The notes beneath the pieces were generated by a model. That model had not been told where the DNA came from and did not search any database. It saw only the letters and a list, made by a program, of their open reading frames with translations. A DNA stretch of 28,710 nt from CAZDAM01 sp964503595 (GTDB lineage: Bacteria > Muiribacteriota > UBA6191). Position numbers and translations under genes: made by a program. Positions 22,207 through 28,710 of this stretch are shown here, one piece after another. The stretch is taken from assembly GCA_964503595.1 (NCBI GenBank), contig CAZDAM010000036.1, forward strand, positions 1 to 28,710, given 5' to 3'. Positions within the stretch are counted from its first letter, which is position 1. The number at the start of each line of letters is the position of its first letter.

Positions 22207-23295
22207 ATGGGAATCTTTGCTCAGATGGCGGAACACGATTACGAACAACTGGTCTTCTGTCAGGATCAGGCCACGGGTCTGAAAGCCATTATCTGTATTC
22301 ACGATACGACTCTGGGACAGGCTCTGGGCGGGGTGAGGATGTATCCTTACGCCTCGGATGAAGAGGCCATCTATGATGTATTAAGACTGGGACGTGGCAT
22401 GACTTACAAGGCAGCTGTTTCCGGTCTGAATCTGGGCGGAGGAAAAGCCGTCATCATCGGAGATCCAAAGACTCAGAAAAACGAGGCTTTTTTCCGTACC
22501 TTCGGTCGTTTCGTCGAATCTTTGAACGGGCGTTATATTACGGCGGAAGACGTCGGAACTTCATTAGAAGACATGACCTGGATCAATATGGAAACAGACT
22601 GGGTTACGGGAATTCCCGCCAACCGTGGTGGTAGTGGAGATCCGTCTCCAGTAACGGCCAAGGGTGTTCATATCGGCATGAAGGCCTGCTGGAAAGCCCG
22701 ATCCGGTACTGATTCTCTAAACGGTGTCACAGTATCGGTTCAGGGTCTGGGCCATGTCGGCTACTATCTGTGCTCTTATCTTCATCATGAAGGGGCCCGC
22801 CTGATTGTTACGGATGTGAATGAAGAATCCGTCAAGCGTGTAGTCGATGAATTCGGTGCTCAAGCCGTAAGCGTCGACGAAATCTACGAGGTTGACTGTG
22901 ATGTTTTTGCTCCCTGTGCCCTTGGAGCGATCATCAATGACAAGACCATCCCTCAACTGAAATGTTCTGTGGTTGCTGGTGCTGCCAACAATCAGCTTGC
23001 CGAACCTCGTCACGGCCGTGTTCTGATGGAAAAGGACATTCTGTATGCTCCGGACTATGTCATCAATGCCGGTGGCCTGATGAATGTCTATGAGGAACTG
23101 GCCGGGTATAGCCAGGAGCGTAGCTTCAGTCGGGTGGAATCGTTGTTCGGAACGATTACCAGTATTCTGGAGACTGCCCGCAAGAGTAAGATCCCGACCG
23201 GTCAGGCTGCTGATTTCATGGCTGAAGAGAGAATACGCAAAGTACGTGATCTTCAGACCATTTCCGTACAGCCCAAACGTCGTCCAGGTCGCTGA
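22207..23295 (+). CDS. ldh: Leucine dehydrogenase (Glu/Leu/Phe/Val family)
   Basis: This NAD-dependent enzyme interconverts leucine and other branched-chain amino acids with their 2-oxo acids and ammonia. The 362-residue protein aligns by eye with Bacillus leucine dehydrogenase along its length (FAQMAEHDYEQLVFCQDQ, HDTTLGQALGGVRM, AEDVGTSLEDM, GAANNQL, YAPDYVINAGGLMNV). The catalytic Lys is Lys80 in LGGGKAVIIGDP, the same number as in the Bacillus enzyme. The Rossmann motif is GLGHVG. ATG 22207 has a near-perfect Shine-Dalgarno GGAGG 4 nt upstream; starting at 22153 would add an unrelated leader. It has its own promoter and terminator, so it is a single-gene unit. The symbol ldh is used for leucine (not lactate) dehydrogenase; B. 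subtilis calls it bcd. Confidence 0.95.
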   Translation: MGIFAQMAEHDYEQLVFCQDQATGLKAIICIHDTTLGQALGGVRMYPYASDEEAIYDVLRLGRGMTYKAAVSGLNLGGGKAVIIGDPKTQKNEAFFRTFGRFVESLNGRYITAEDVGTSLEDMTWINMETDWVTGIPANRGGSGDPSPVTAKGVHIGMKACWKARSGTDSLNGVTVSVQGLGHVGYYLCSYLHHEGARLIVTDVNEESVKRVVDEFGAQAVSVDEIYEVDCDVFAPCALGAIINDKTIPQLKCSVVAGAANNQLAEPRHGRVLMEKDILYAPDYVINAGGLMNVYEELAGYSQERSFSRVESLFGTITSILETARKSKIPTGQAADFMAEERIRKVRDLQTISVQPKRRPGR

Positions 23296-23315
23296 GCTGA
23301 CCGGCTCAGGATCTT

Positions 23316-23350
23316 GAAAGCCCCGCCAAAGATGCGGGGCTTTCTGTTTT
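23316..23350 (+). terminator. Intrinsic terminator after leucine dehydrogenase
   Basis: A perfect 11-bp stem, GAAAGCCCCGC (23316-23326) with GCGGGGCTTTC (23334-23344), closes a 7-nt loop and runs into TGTTTT. It is the strongest terminator in the window. On the minus strand its tail is not T-rich, but it may still insulate the convergent small ORF that ends at 23365. Confidence 0.85.
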
Positions 23351-23364
23351 CCGAAGAGCTGAGT

Positions 23365-23514
23365 TCAGGGCTTTATCATAAGTACGTCGCGGGCCTTGTT
23401 GATGAATTTGCGTCTTTCCTGGCTGCCTAGGCGATGGGCATGGAAAAAAACATCTTTGGCTCCAATGCGTTCTTCCTGGTAGTCTTTTAAAAGCTGACGA
23501 TGGTTATGATACAC
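23365..23514 (-). CDS. Possible 49-residue protein, function unknown
   Basis: On the minus strand, AGAGGAG (23526-23520) stands 5 nt upstream of a GTG at 23514-23512, which opens a 49-residue frame to TGA 23367-23365. The product is basic and charged, with LLKDYQEERIGAKDVFF and GSQERRKFINKARDVLM. The frame has no other clear start, and the stretch upstream of the GTG reads less like protein. I do not recognise a family. Support rests on the Shine-Dalgarno and the composition. It sits in an otherwise empty 330-bp gap between the leucine dehydrogenase terminator and the TPR gene, pointing away from the latter. Confidence 0.45.
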   Translation of the reverse strand: MYHNHRQLLKDYQEERIGAKDVFFHAHRLGSQERRKFINKARDVLMIKP

Positions 23515-23594
23515 CTTGGCTCCTCTCAAATCGAAATCGCCTGATCTTTGTACATATCGGTCTATTCCTGTTCGTTCTTGAGATCCACGCACAT

Positions 23595-23622
23595 TTGCGT
23601 ATTCAGTGACCCCGGTTATAAT
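23595..23622 (+). promoter_or_regulatory. Promoter of the TPR gene, possibly giving a leaderless mRNA
   Basis: TTGCGT (23595-23600) and a perfect TATAAT (23617-23622) lie 16 bases apart. The predicted start, about seven bases beyond the -10, falls on or beside the ATG at 23629. There is no Shine-Dalgarno between the -10 and the ATG, as expected for a leaderless transcript. Confidence 0.5.
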
Positions 23623-23628
23623 GGTTTT

Positions 23629-24972
23629 ATGCGTTTTCTGCTGTTTCTTGCGGTCCTTTTCTGTGGACAGGTACGCTCTGAAGATATGAGTTTTCAGGAA
23701 CTCTCGGCTTATGTAAAATCCAATCCTACGGATCTGAAAGCGGTTTATTCGCTGGCGGTCAGGCTTTACCGCGAAAAGGAATTCCAGGCATCCCTGAAAT
23801 ACTGGAAGTATCTTGCCAAGCAGAGACCCGATGATGCCCGTATCCGCTATTCCTGGGCGAAAACCCTGTACGAGGCAGAAGAAGTGGATGAAGCTTTGGT
23901 ACAGTGCCATAGGCTTTTGGGGACTGAGGAAAAATCCCGCTGTCAGGAGATGTTTCAGACGGCGGAAAAGGATTTTCCGGATGCCTACCGCTTCTATGAG
24001 GCCCGCAAGGCTTTCGCGGAAAAGAATTACGAAGAAGCCTCCGGGATTCTGGACGAGCTTCTGGGGCTGGATGTCCTGAACCCCAAATATCGTCTGTTAA
24101 AAGGTCATCTATATCGTATGGCAAAGGACTATGCCCGTGCCTGGGATCACTATGACTTCGCCCAGAGCAAGATGGAGCAGGATGAGGCCATGCCCAAAAT
24201 CCGCGATGGGCTGGTGGATATCGGCAAGGCCTGCTTTGAGTATGTCAATAAGACTAAGGGGGCGATTGAAGATGAAAGGCAGTTTTATGACCGCTTTTTC
24301 TTTGCCCTGAGACTTTATGAGGAAGAAACCAATCAGCGGCTTCGGGGCTTTCGTCAGAAAGCTGTGGATCATTTCAGGTCCCGACTGGAAGAAGGAGATT
24401 CCGATCCTTACGAAATGTGGTATCGCATCGGTTCGATTCAGGCTGCTTCCGGCGATGCGGGAAGAGCTTCGGAAGCTTTTGAGAATGCTATGAATGAAGC
24501 TCCGGATGATGTGAGTTACGCTTCTTTGGAATTTTTGATGGAGAAGTCGAAAAACCGTAAAAGCAAGCAGCAGTCTGTGGAAGACCTGATTGAAATGGCA
24601 GGTGGAGAGGATGTATATGCCGCCATTTTGAAGGCCTCGGAAGAAGCAGATCGAATGCGCCAGGAAGCTATTGCCCGGGGTGAGGATGTAGCCTCCCTCC
24701 CCGAGGCCAAACAGGCTATAGCGGGTATTGACAAGGCTCAGTTTGTAGCCGAATTTGAAAACTACAAACGGCGATATCAGGCGGCTTCCTCTGAAGGTGA
24801 AAAGACCCAGCTGAAGGCCGAGATTGAGGGCAAGTATGGCCACCTTCTCAAGGATCCAGCGGCCAAGTCCCAATTCCAGAGCTTTCTGGGAAGCTCCGAG
24901 GGCAAGGCTTTGCAGCAAAAATACGGATCTCAGATTGATCAGTACAAAGACAAAATTCCCAATCTCCGATAG
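23629..24972 (+). CDS. Exported TPR-repeat protein
   Basis: The 447-residue protein starts at ATG 23629, with a signal peptide (MRFLLFLAVLFCGQVRS). An upstream start at 23548 would put 27 non-hydrophobic residues ahead of it. Two or three TPR-like helical pairs follow (about 25-165), for example AVYSLAVRLYREKEFQASLKY and RIRYSWAKTLYEAEEVDEAL. The middle (170-310) continues as helical repeats. The C-terminal ~130 residues are Lys/Glu/Gln-rich and coiled-coil-like (ENYKRRYQAAS). Such proteins act as periplasmic or outer-membrane scaffolds, but the partner is unknown. The next exported protein starts 9 bp later and is probably in the same operon. Confidence 0.8.
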   Translation: MRFLLFLAVLFCGQVRSEDMSFQELSAYVKSNPTDLKAVYSLAVRLYREKEFQASLKYWKYLAKQRPDDARIRYSWAKTLYEAEEVDEALVQCHRLLGTEEKSRCQEMFQTAEKDFPDAYRFYEARKAFAEKNYEEASGILDELLGLDVLNPKYRLLKGHLYRMAKDYARAWDHYDFAQSKMEQDEAMPKIRDGLVDIGKACFEYVNKTKGAIEDERQFYDRFFFALRLYEEETNQRLRGFRQKAVDHFRSRLEEGDSDPYEMWYRIGSIQAASGDAGRASEAFENAMNEAPDDVSYASLEFLMEKSKNRKSKQQSVEDLIEMAGGEDVYAAILKASEEADRMRQEAIARGEDVASLPEAKQAIAGIDKAQFVAEFENYKRRYQAASSEGEKTQLKAEIEGKYGHLLKDPAAKSQFQSFLGSSEGKALQQKYGSQIDQYKDKIPNLR

Positions 24973-24981
24973 TCTTTTCTG

Positions 24982-25665
24982 ATGCAAATTATTTTTGGTC
25001 TGACTCTGGTACTGTTCTCAGCATGTGTCGGTTTCTGTGAGGAGTCCGTCGGGCGCAATTCCGTTGTGGTGGATATCCTTCGGACTGCTCCTGAAATCAC
25101 TCGGGAGAGAGTCATTATCCTTCCTCCTGTAAGTGCTCCAGAGCGCGAAGAGTTTGAAGAAGCCGGCTTTGAGCAGATGGCGGCCCATTTTCGACGCTTT
25201 GGTTTTCTGGTTCCTTCGTTTCGGGAAATCCGTCATCTTCTTTCCCAGCACGAAATGCCAGAGGACAGGGCATTGTGGTATGAGCCTGTAGCCAAGCATT
25301 TCGAGGCCGCTTTTGTGGCGGATCTTCAGATTCGCCGTTTGCACCATGTCAAAAAGATCAACCCGGGAGGAGTATTGGCAGCCGGAGTCCTCTTAACCGG
25401 AATCGGTCGCTATGTCAGTGCGGAATATGCCCTGGCCTTCTATGTTGCCGAACAGCACCGCGTCATTCGTCAGAATGCCTGGGAGCGGCGCAAGGACTAC
25501 GGCCTTGGTTTCTGGCAGAGTTCGCGAAGCATGGCAATGCGTCAGCAGAAAGAGACTCTCGATGCTCTTTTGTACCGTCTTTCCCAGCGAACCCTGCAAA
25601 GACCGCGTGGATATATTCTGGAGCCCATGAAAACAGATTTTCCTGATGCCAAAGGTTTTCGCTGA
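24982..25665 (+). CDS. Exported or lipoprotein-like protein, unknown function
   Basis: The 227-residue protein begins with a hydrophobic segment, MQIIFGLTLVLFSACVGFC. LFSAC could be a lipobox (acylated Cys15), matching the LFSGC of the giant lipoprotein, but F at -3 is atypical. The rest alternates strand and helix: VIILPPVSAPE, a helix, FGFLVPSFREI, then AAFVADLQIRRL and SAEYALAFYVAEQHRVI. That order resembles TolB-N/CsgG-like or DUF799-like outer-membrane lipoproteins, a guess by shape only. It lies 9 bp after the TPR gene, so the two probably work together at the envelope. No Shine-Dalgarno is clear, and no terminator follows. Confidence 0.65.
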   Translation: MQIIFGLTLVLFSACVGFCEESVGRNSVVVDILRTAPEITRERVIILPPVSAPEREEFEEAGFEQMAAHFRRFGFLVPSFREIRHLLSQHEMPEDRALWYEPVAKHFEAAFVADLQIRRLHHVKKINPGGVLAAGVLLTGIGRYVSAEYALAFYVAEQHRVIRQNAWERRKDYGLGFWQSSRSMAMRQQKETLDALLYRLSQRTLQRPRGYILEPMKTDFPDAKGFR

Positions 25666-26247
25666 ATCATGGCACGTTGGTTGTCCGCGTTTTTTGACTT
25701 TCTTGCCACCGGGTTTGGGGGACGGGAACTCCCCGAATCTCATCTGAAGTAGTTGTCAGGATCTGTTACATGCTCGGATTCAAGCCAAGGTAACGGGCAA
25801 TGTAGAGCCTTCAGAAAACAGATGGGATGCCGAAGCTGACGAAAGGGCCCGGGAAAATCAACCTCAAGAGGATTGAGTCGCAGTTGATCAGGACTGATTC
25901 TGGGTGATCTCCTGGAATTTTCTCAAGCTTCTTCATTACCATGGGTTGAATGCCTGGCAAAAAAGCTTTGGCTCTTTTGTTCCTGTAACCTCTGGTGAAT
26001 CAACAGGAAGATGGCGGATGAGCTGGTCAAATGATGACCGGAGGTTTTGGCTCCGGGCTTTCAAAAATATGTGAGACACGACCTTCGCGTGAGCTTTTTT
26101 TCTTGCGGCCCCACTATCTTGAGTTTATCCTTACGCTGAATTCAAGGCTAGGCAGTTTCAGTTCCGTCTGGACCAGACTGCCCGTACCTCTTGGGTCGAC
26201 CCCAGTCTTATAAGGGGGAGTCGCCTATACTGTCAGGAGATGGAAAC
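25666..26247 (+). other. 582-bp region without a clear gene upstream of nqrA
   Basis: No convincing gene is seen. On the minus strand two open stretches look partly protein-like: about 26112-25960 (with SSFDQLIRHLPVDSPEV) and 25922-25740 (with LPWLESEHVTDPDNYF). Neither has a good start with Shine-Dalgarno, and they sit in different frames with stops between, so they may be a decayed gene or chance. Two adjoining hairpins overlap by four bases: CTGGTCA/TGACCGG (26023-26041) and CCGGAG/CTCCGG (26038-26056). They cannot form together. A short palindrome GGGTCGACCC lies at 26193-26202. TATAAG (26209-26214) and TATACT (26226-26231) lack matching -35 boxes. Confidence 0.4.
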
Positions 26248-27591
26248 ATGACAAAGCTGGATTTCACCGGGGGGTATAATCTCCCTGTGGCAGGACAGCC
26301 GGAGTTCAAACTAAGTAAGGTTGGAATCTCCAGTACCATGTCCGTCAATGCTCAGCAGCTCGCTGGATTTAAACCCGTTGTGAAAGTGTTTGAAGGGGAT
26401 ACTGTTCAGGCCGGAGATGTCCTGTTTGAGGACAAGAATGATACCCGGATCAAGGTAACGACCCCTTACAGTGGCAGGATCAAGGAAGTACGCCGGGGAC
26501 GCCGACGTCTTCTTCTTGAGGTCATTGTGGAAACCACTTCCAAAGAGCCTGAGAAAATCATGGACCCGGTCGATCTGTCCGCAATCAAAGAGGACGATCT
26601 GGTGGATACTCTACTCGGAAAGGGATTATGGAAGTTCTTCCGCCAGATCCCTTATAATGTAATTGCCGATCCCGAACTCAGGCCTCGCGATATCTATGTA
26701 TCCTGCCTGGAAACAGAACCCAACTGTGCGGATCCCAATTTCTATCTTAAGGATTCCGTAGAAGAATTCTCCGAAGGCATTGCTCTTTTGAGGAAGCTGA
26801 CCCGGGGGCAGATTTTTGTTGCCGCCGCAGCCTCTGAGATGGAAGTTCCCAGGGGATTGAAGAATATTGAGGGGATCCGGGTTCTGGATGCCCGCAGAAT
26901 GTATCCGGCTTGTGATCCAACAGTCCAGAGCTACTGGGTTGCTCCACTGCGGAAAAATGAAGTGGCCTGGACGATCAGCCCTCAGGATCTTCTGCAGATT
27001 GTCAGGACTCTGAAAACCGGTAAAGCCGATGAAAGAAGAGTTTTTTCCGTGGCTGGCAGCGCCATGAGTGAGCGCCAGTATGTTGAGGCTCCTCTGGGAA
27101 GCCCGGTCAGTGCCCTGACTTCACAACCATTCTCCGAGAATGTACGTCTGATTACCGCCGGTGGCGTTCTGACAGGTCGTCAGGTTCCCGCCGATGGCTA
27201 TACCGGGCTCTACAAGTACACGCTTCAGGCAATTCCTGAAGGAACCGAGCGTCAGTTCCTGCGCTTCCTGCGCCCTGGAAATGATAAATACAGTTTCTCC
27301 CGCACCTTCTTTTCCTATTTCTTTGGTCAGGATTCCTATGAAATGACTTCAGCCCTGAATGGTGAGGAGAGAGCCTGTGTGCAGTGTGGGGCCTGTGAAA
27401 CGGTATGTCCGGTGGAAACCCTGCCCCAGTTTCTGTTCAAGGCCGCTTTGGCCAAGGATTATGAAGCGGTGCAGGAGCTTGGCGTTCTAGATTGTTCGGG
27501 CTGCGGATTATGCACTTATGTATGCCCTTCAAAAATTGAGCTTGATACCATCCTCAGAGACATGACGATGGAACTTCACAAGGAGGCCTGA
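26248..27591 (+). CDS. nqrA: Na+-translocating NADH:quinone reductase subunit A, with two 4Fe-4S motifs
   Basis: NqrA is a peripheral subunit of the sodium-pumping NADH:quinone reductase and takes part in quinone reduction. ATG 26248 follows AGGAGATGG (26235-26243). The 447-residue product opens with LDFTGGYNLPVAGQPE, the family start, then a biotinyl-like lobe (FEGDTVQAGDVLFED, TPYSGRIKEV). The C-terminus holds two complete cluster motifs: CVQCGACETVCP (Cys377, 380, 383, 387) and CSGCGLCTYVCP (Cys416, 419, 422, 426). In Vibrio- and Haemophilus-type NqrA the corresponding segment is degenerate, while the homologous RnfC keeps both. The gene is not RnfC: the N-terminus, length and directly following nqrB are NqrA-like. 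nqrB begins 1 bp after its stop. Confidence 0.93.
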   Translation: MTKLDFTGGYNLPVAGQPEFKLSKVGISSTMSVNAQQLAGFKPVVKVFEGDTVQAGDVLFEDKNDTRIKVTTPYSGRIKEVRRGRRRLLLEVIVETTSKEPEKIMDPVDLSAIKEDDLVDTLLGKGLWKFFRQIPYNVIADPELRPRDIYVSCLETEPNCADPNFYLKDSVEEFSEGIALLRKLTRGQIFVAAAASEMEVPRGLKNIEGIRVLDARRMYPACDPTVQSYWVAPLRKNEVAWTISPQDLLQIVRTLKTGKADERRVFSVAGSAMSERQYVEAPLGSPVSALTSQPFSENVRLITAGGVLTGRQVPADGYTGLYKYTLQAIPEGTERQFLRFLRPGNDKYSFSRTFFSYFFGQDSYEMTSALNGEERACVQCGACETVCPVETLPQFLFKAALAKDYEAVQELGVLDCSGCGLCTYVCPSKIELDTILRDMTMELHKEA

Positions 27592-27592
27592 C

Positions 27593-28710
27593 GTGCAGTT
27601 TCTCCTGAATATTTTAGACAAAACCAAGAAGGATCTTTTCGCTCCGGGCAAGCCGCTCGAAAAGTTCTATTATGCTTTTGATGCTGTTGAGTCGGGGATG
27701 TTCAACCCTCTGCACAACGTGCATCAGGCTCCTCATGTACGGGATTCGATTGATACCAAGCGTTTCATGTCCATGGTGATTCTGGCTTTGATGCCGTGTC
27801 TGTTTTTTGGAATTTACAATGCCGGATATCAGTCCCAGATGGCGGTAGGGGGAAGTGTCGATCTTCTGTCCTGCATGCTCATTGGTGCCAAATGGGTGAT
27901 TCCTCTGGTTATGATCTCCTATGCAGTTGGGGGAACCTGGGAGCTTTTGTTCGCGATTGTGCGCAAGCATCAGGTCAACGAAGGTTTTCTGGTCACCGGT
28001 CTTCTCTTTCCTCTCGTTCTTCCTCCGACTCTGCCCTGGTGGCAGGCCGCTGTTGGCATCAGTTTTGGGGTTGTCATCGGTAAGGAAGTTTTTGGTGGAA
28101 CCGGGATGAATATTCTCAATCCGGCTCTGGTTGCCCGGGCATTCTGCTTTTTTGCCTATCCGGGCAAAATGTCGGGAGACAGTGTCTGGGTTCCTCTGCA
28201 GGAAGGTATGAAGACCGTGGATGGCTTCTCCGGGGCGACTGCTCTTGGGGTTGCCCTTTCCATGAAATCCGGAGCCAATCCTGAAGCCAATGCGGTGCAC
28301 CTGCTTCAGTCTCATGGTTATGACTGGTGGAACCTGTTCATCGGTCTGGTTCCCGGATCAATTGGAGAGACGTCGACCATTGCATGTCTGATTGGTCTCG
28401 TCATTCTGATGATTTCCGGAGTGGCCAGCTGGAGAACTCCGTTTGGCTGTCTCTTGGGAGCGGTTGTTGTTGGAACCCTTTTCAACGCTCTGGCTCCTGA
28501 ATCAGCGCATAACCTGTTTCATCTGCCCCCTCATTATCACATTCTCATGGGTGGCTTTGCCTTTGGTGCAGTCTACATGGCAACCGATCCGGTTTCCAGT
28601 GCGGCTACCAATACGGGCAAGCTGGTCTACGGCTTTCTGATAGGTGCGCTTTGTATGATCATCAGAACCGTGAATACGGCCTATCAGGAATGCATGATGC
28701 TAGCGATTAT
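27593..28710 (+). CDS. nqrB: Na+-translocating NADH:quinone reductase subunit B (3' end beyond window)
   Basis: The GTG at 27593 (AAGGAGG at 27580-27586) opens a frame that stays clear to the window edge, giving 372 residues of an expected ~410. NqrB is a multi-helix membrane subunit that carries a covalent FMN. The attachment Thr is visible in DGFSGATALG (Thr216). Further family blocks are FGGTGMNILNPALVARAF, VPGSIGETST and YMATDPVSSAATNTGKL. The start is about 1 bp after nqrA, so the two are coupled, and nqrC-F are expected beyond the window. I see no frame disruption. Confidence 0.95.
   Translation, partial: MQFLLNILDKTKKDLFAPGKPLEKFYYAFDAVESGMFNPLHNVHQAPHVRDSIDTKRFMSMVILALMPCLFFGIYNAGYQSQMAVGGSVDLLSCMLIGAKWVIPLVMISYAVGGTWELLFAIVRKHQVNEGFLVTGLLFPLVLPPTLPWWQAAVGISFGVVIGKEVFGGTGMNILNPALVARAFCFFAYPGKMSGDSVWVPLQEGMKTVDGFSGATALGVALSMKSGANPEANAVHLLQSHGYDWWNLFIGLVPGSIGETSTIACLIGLVILMISGVASWRTPFGCLLGAVVVGTLFNALAPESAHNLFHLPPHYHILMGGFAFGAVYMATDPVSSAATNTGKLVYGFLIGALCMIIRTVNTAYQECMMLAI

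Noticed and set aside
24109..24987. A 292-codon minus-strand frame opposite the TPR gene
   Set aside because: Antisense shadow; low-complexity leucine/phenylalanine-rich content arising from the TPR codons.
26031..26213. A 60-residue plus-strand frame before nqrA
   Set aside because: No Shine-Dalgarno, no recognisable composition, and it runs into the nqrA leader.
1..28710. CRISPR arrays, tRNA and rRNA genes, complete insertion sequences
   Set aside because: No regularly spaced short direct repeats, no recognisable tRNA cloverleaf or rRNA sequence, and no transposase were seen.

Overview
The window is a 28.7 kb chromosomal segment of a Gram-negative bacterium with moderate GC content. It carries lipoprotein and Sec signal peptides, a bifunctional class A penicillin-binding protein, the MEP-pathway gene ispD and the start of a Na+-NQR operon. 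NusA is short (350 aa, no C-terminal acidic repeats). The HNH remnant looks like the dispersed HNH family of delta-proteobacterial, Bdellovibrio-like and SAR324-like genomes. That suggests a lineage near those groups, but the sequence alone cannot fix the taxon.

Region 1 (1-9755) is the accessory part. A partial plus-strand reading frame (3-179) converges on a 5'-truncated HNH nuclease remnant (minus, 200-454). The remnant abuts an orphan group II intron 3' end (domains V and VI, plus strand, about 531-609). Then comes a minus-strand gene for a giant surface lipoprotein: lipobox, a carboxypeptidase-regulatory-like domain, about 20 diverged Ig-like repeats and a C-terminal beta-propeller. A one-base frameshift at a run of six G (1199-1204) splits off the last ~190 residues. 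Restoring one base gives a single 3042-aa protein ending at 628.

Region 2 (9854-22134) is a dense plus-strand housekeeping block. Citrate synthase has a good sigma70 promoter and overlaps an MltB-like lytic transglycosylase. Next come rimP, nusA, infB, rbfA, truB and ribF (ribosome maturation, transcription and translation factors, flavin synthesis), an unrecognised 55-aa ORF, ispA and ispD (isoprenoid precursors) and a PBP1A-type enzyme. From truB onward almost every junction overlaps, so the block is probably translationally coupled. Two intrinsic-terminator-like hairpins lie at the rimP leader and between nusA and infB, suggesting regulated read-through.

Region 3 (22142-25665) holds leucine dehydrogenase, with its own promoter, strong Shine-Dalgarno and terminator. 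It is followed by a possible 49-aa minus-strand ORF, then a secreted TPR protein and a small exported or lipoprotein-like protein of unknown function. The TPR gene's best promoter would start transcription at or next to its ATG.

Region 4 (25666-28710) is a 580-bp stretch with no clear gene, then nqrA and the 5' part of nqrB, which runs off the window. This NqrA keeps two complete CxxCxxCxxxCP 4Fe-4S motifs that the Vibrio-type NqrA lacks and that resemble RnfC. I found no tRNA, rRNA, CRISPR array or complete insertion sequence. The most notable items are the RnfC-like NqrA, the orphan intron tail, the frameshifted giant lipoprotein, and the terminators around nusA.
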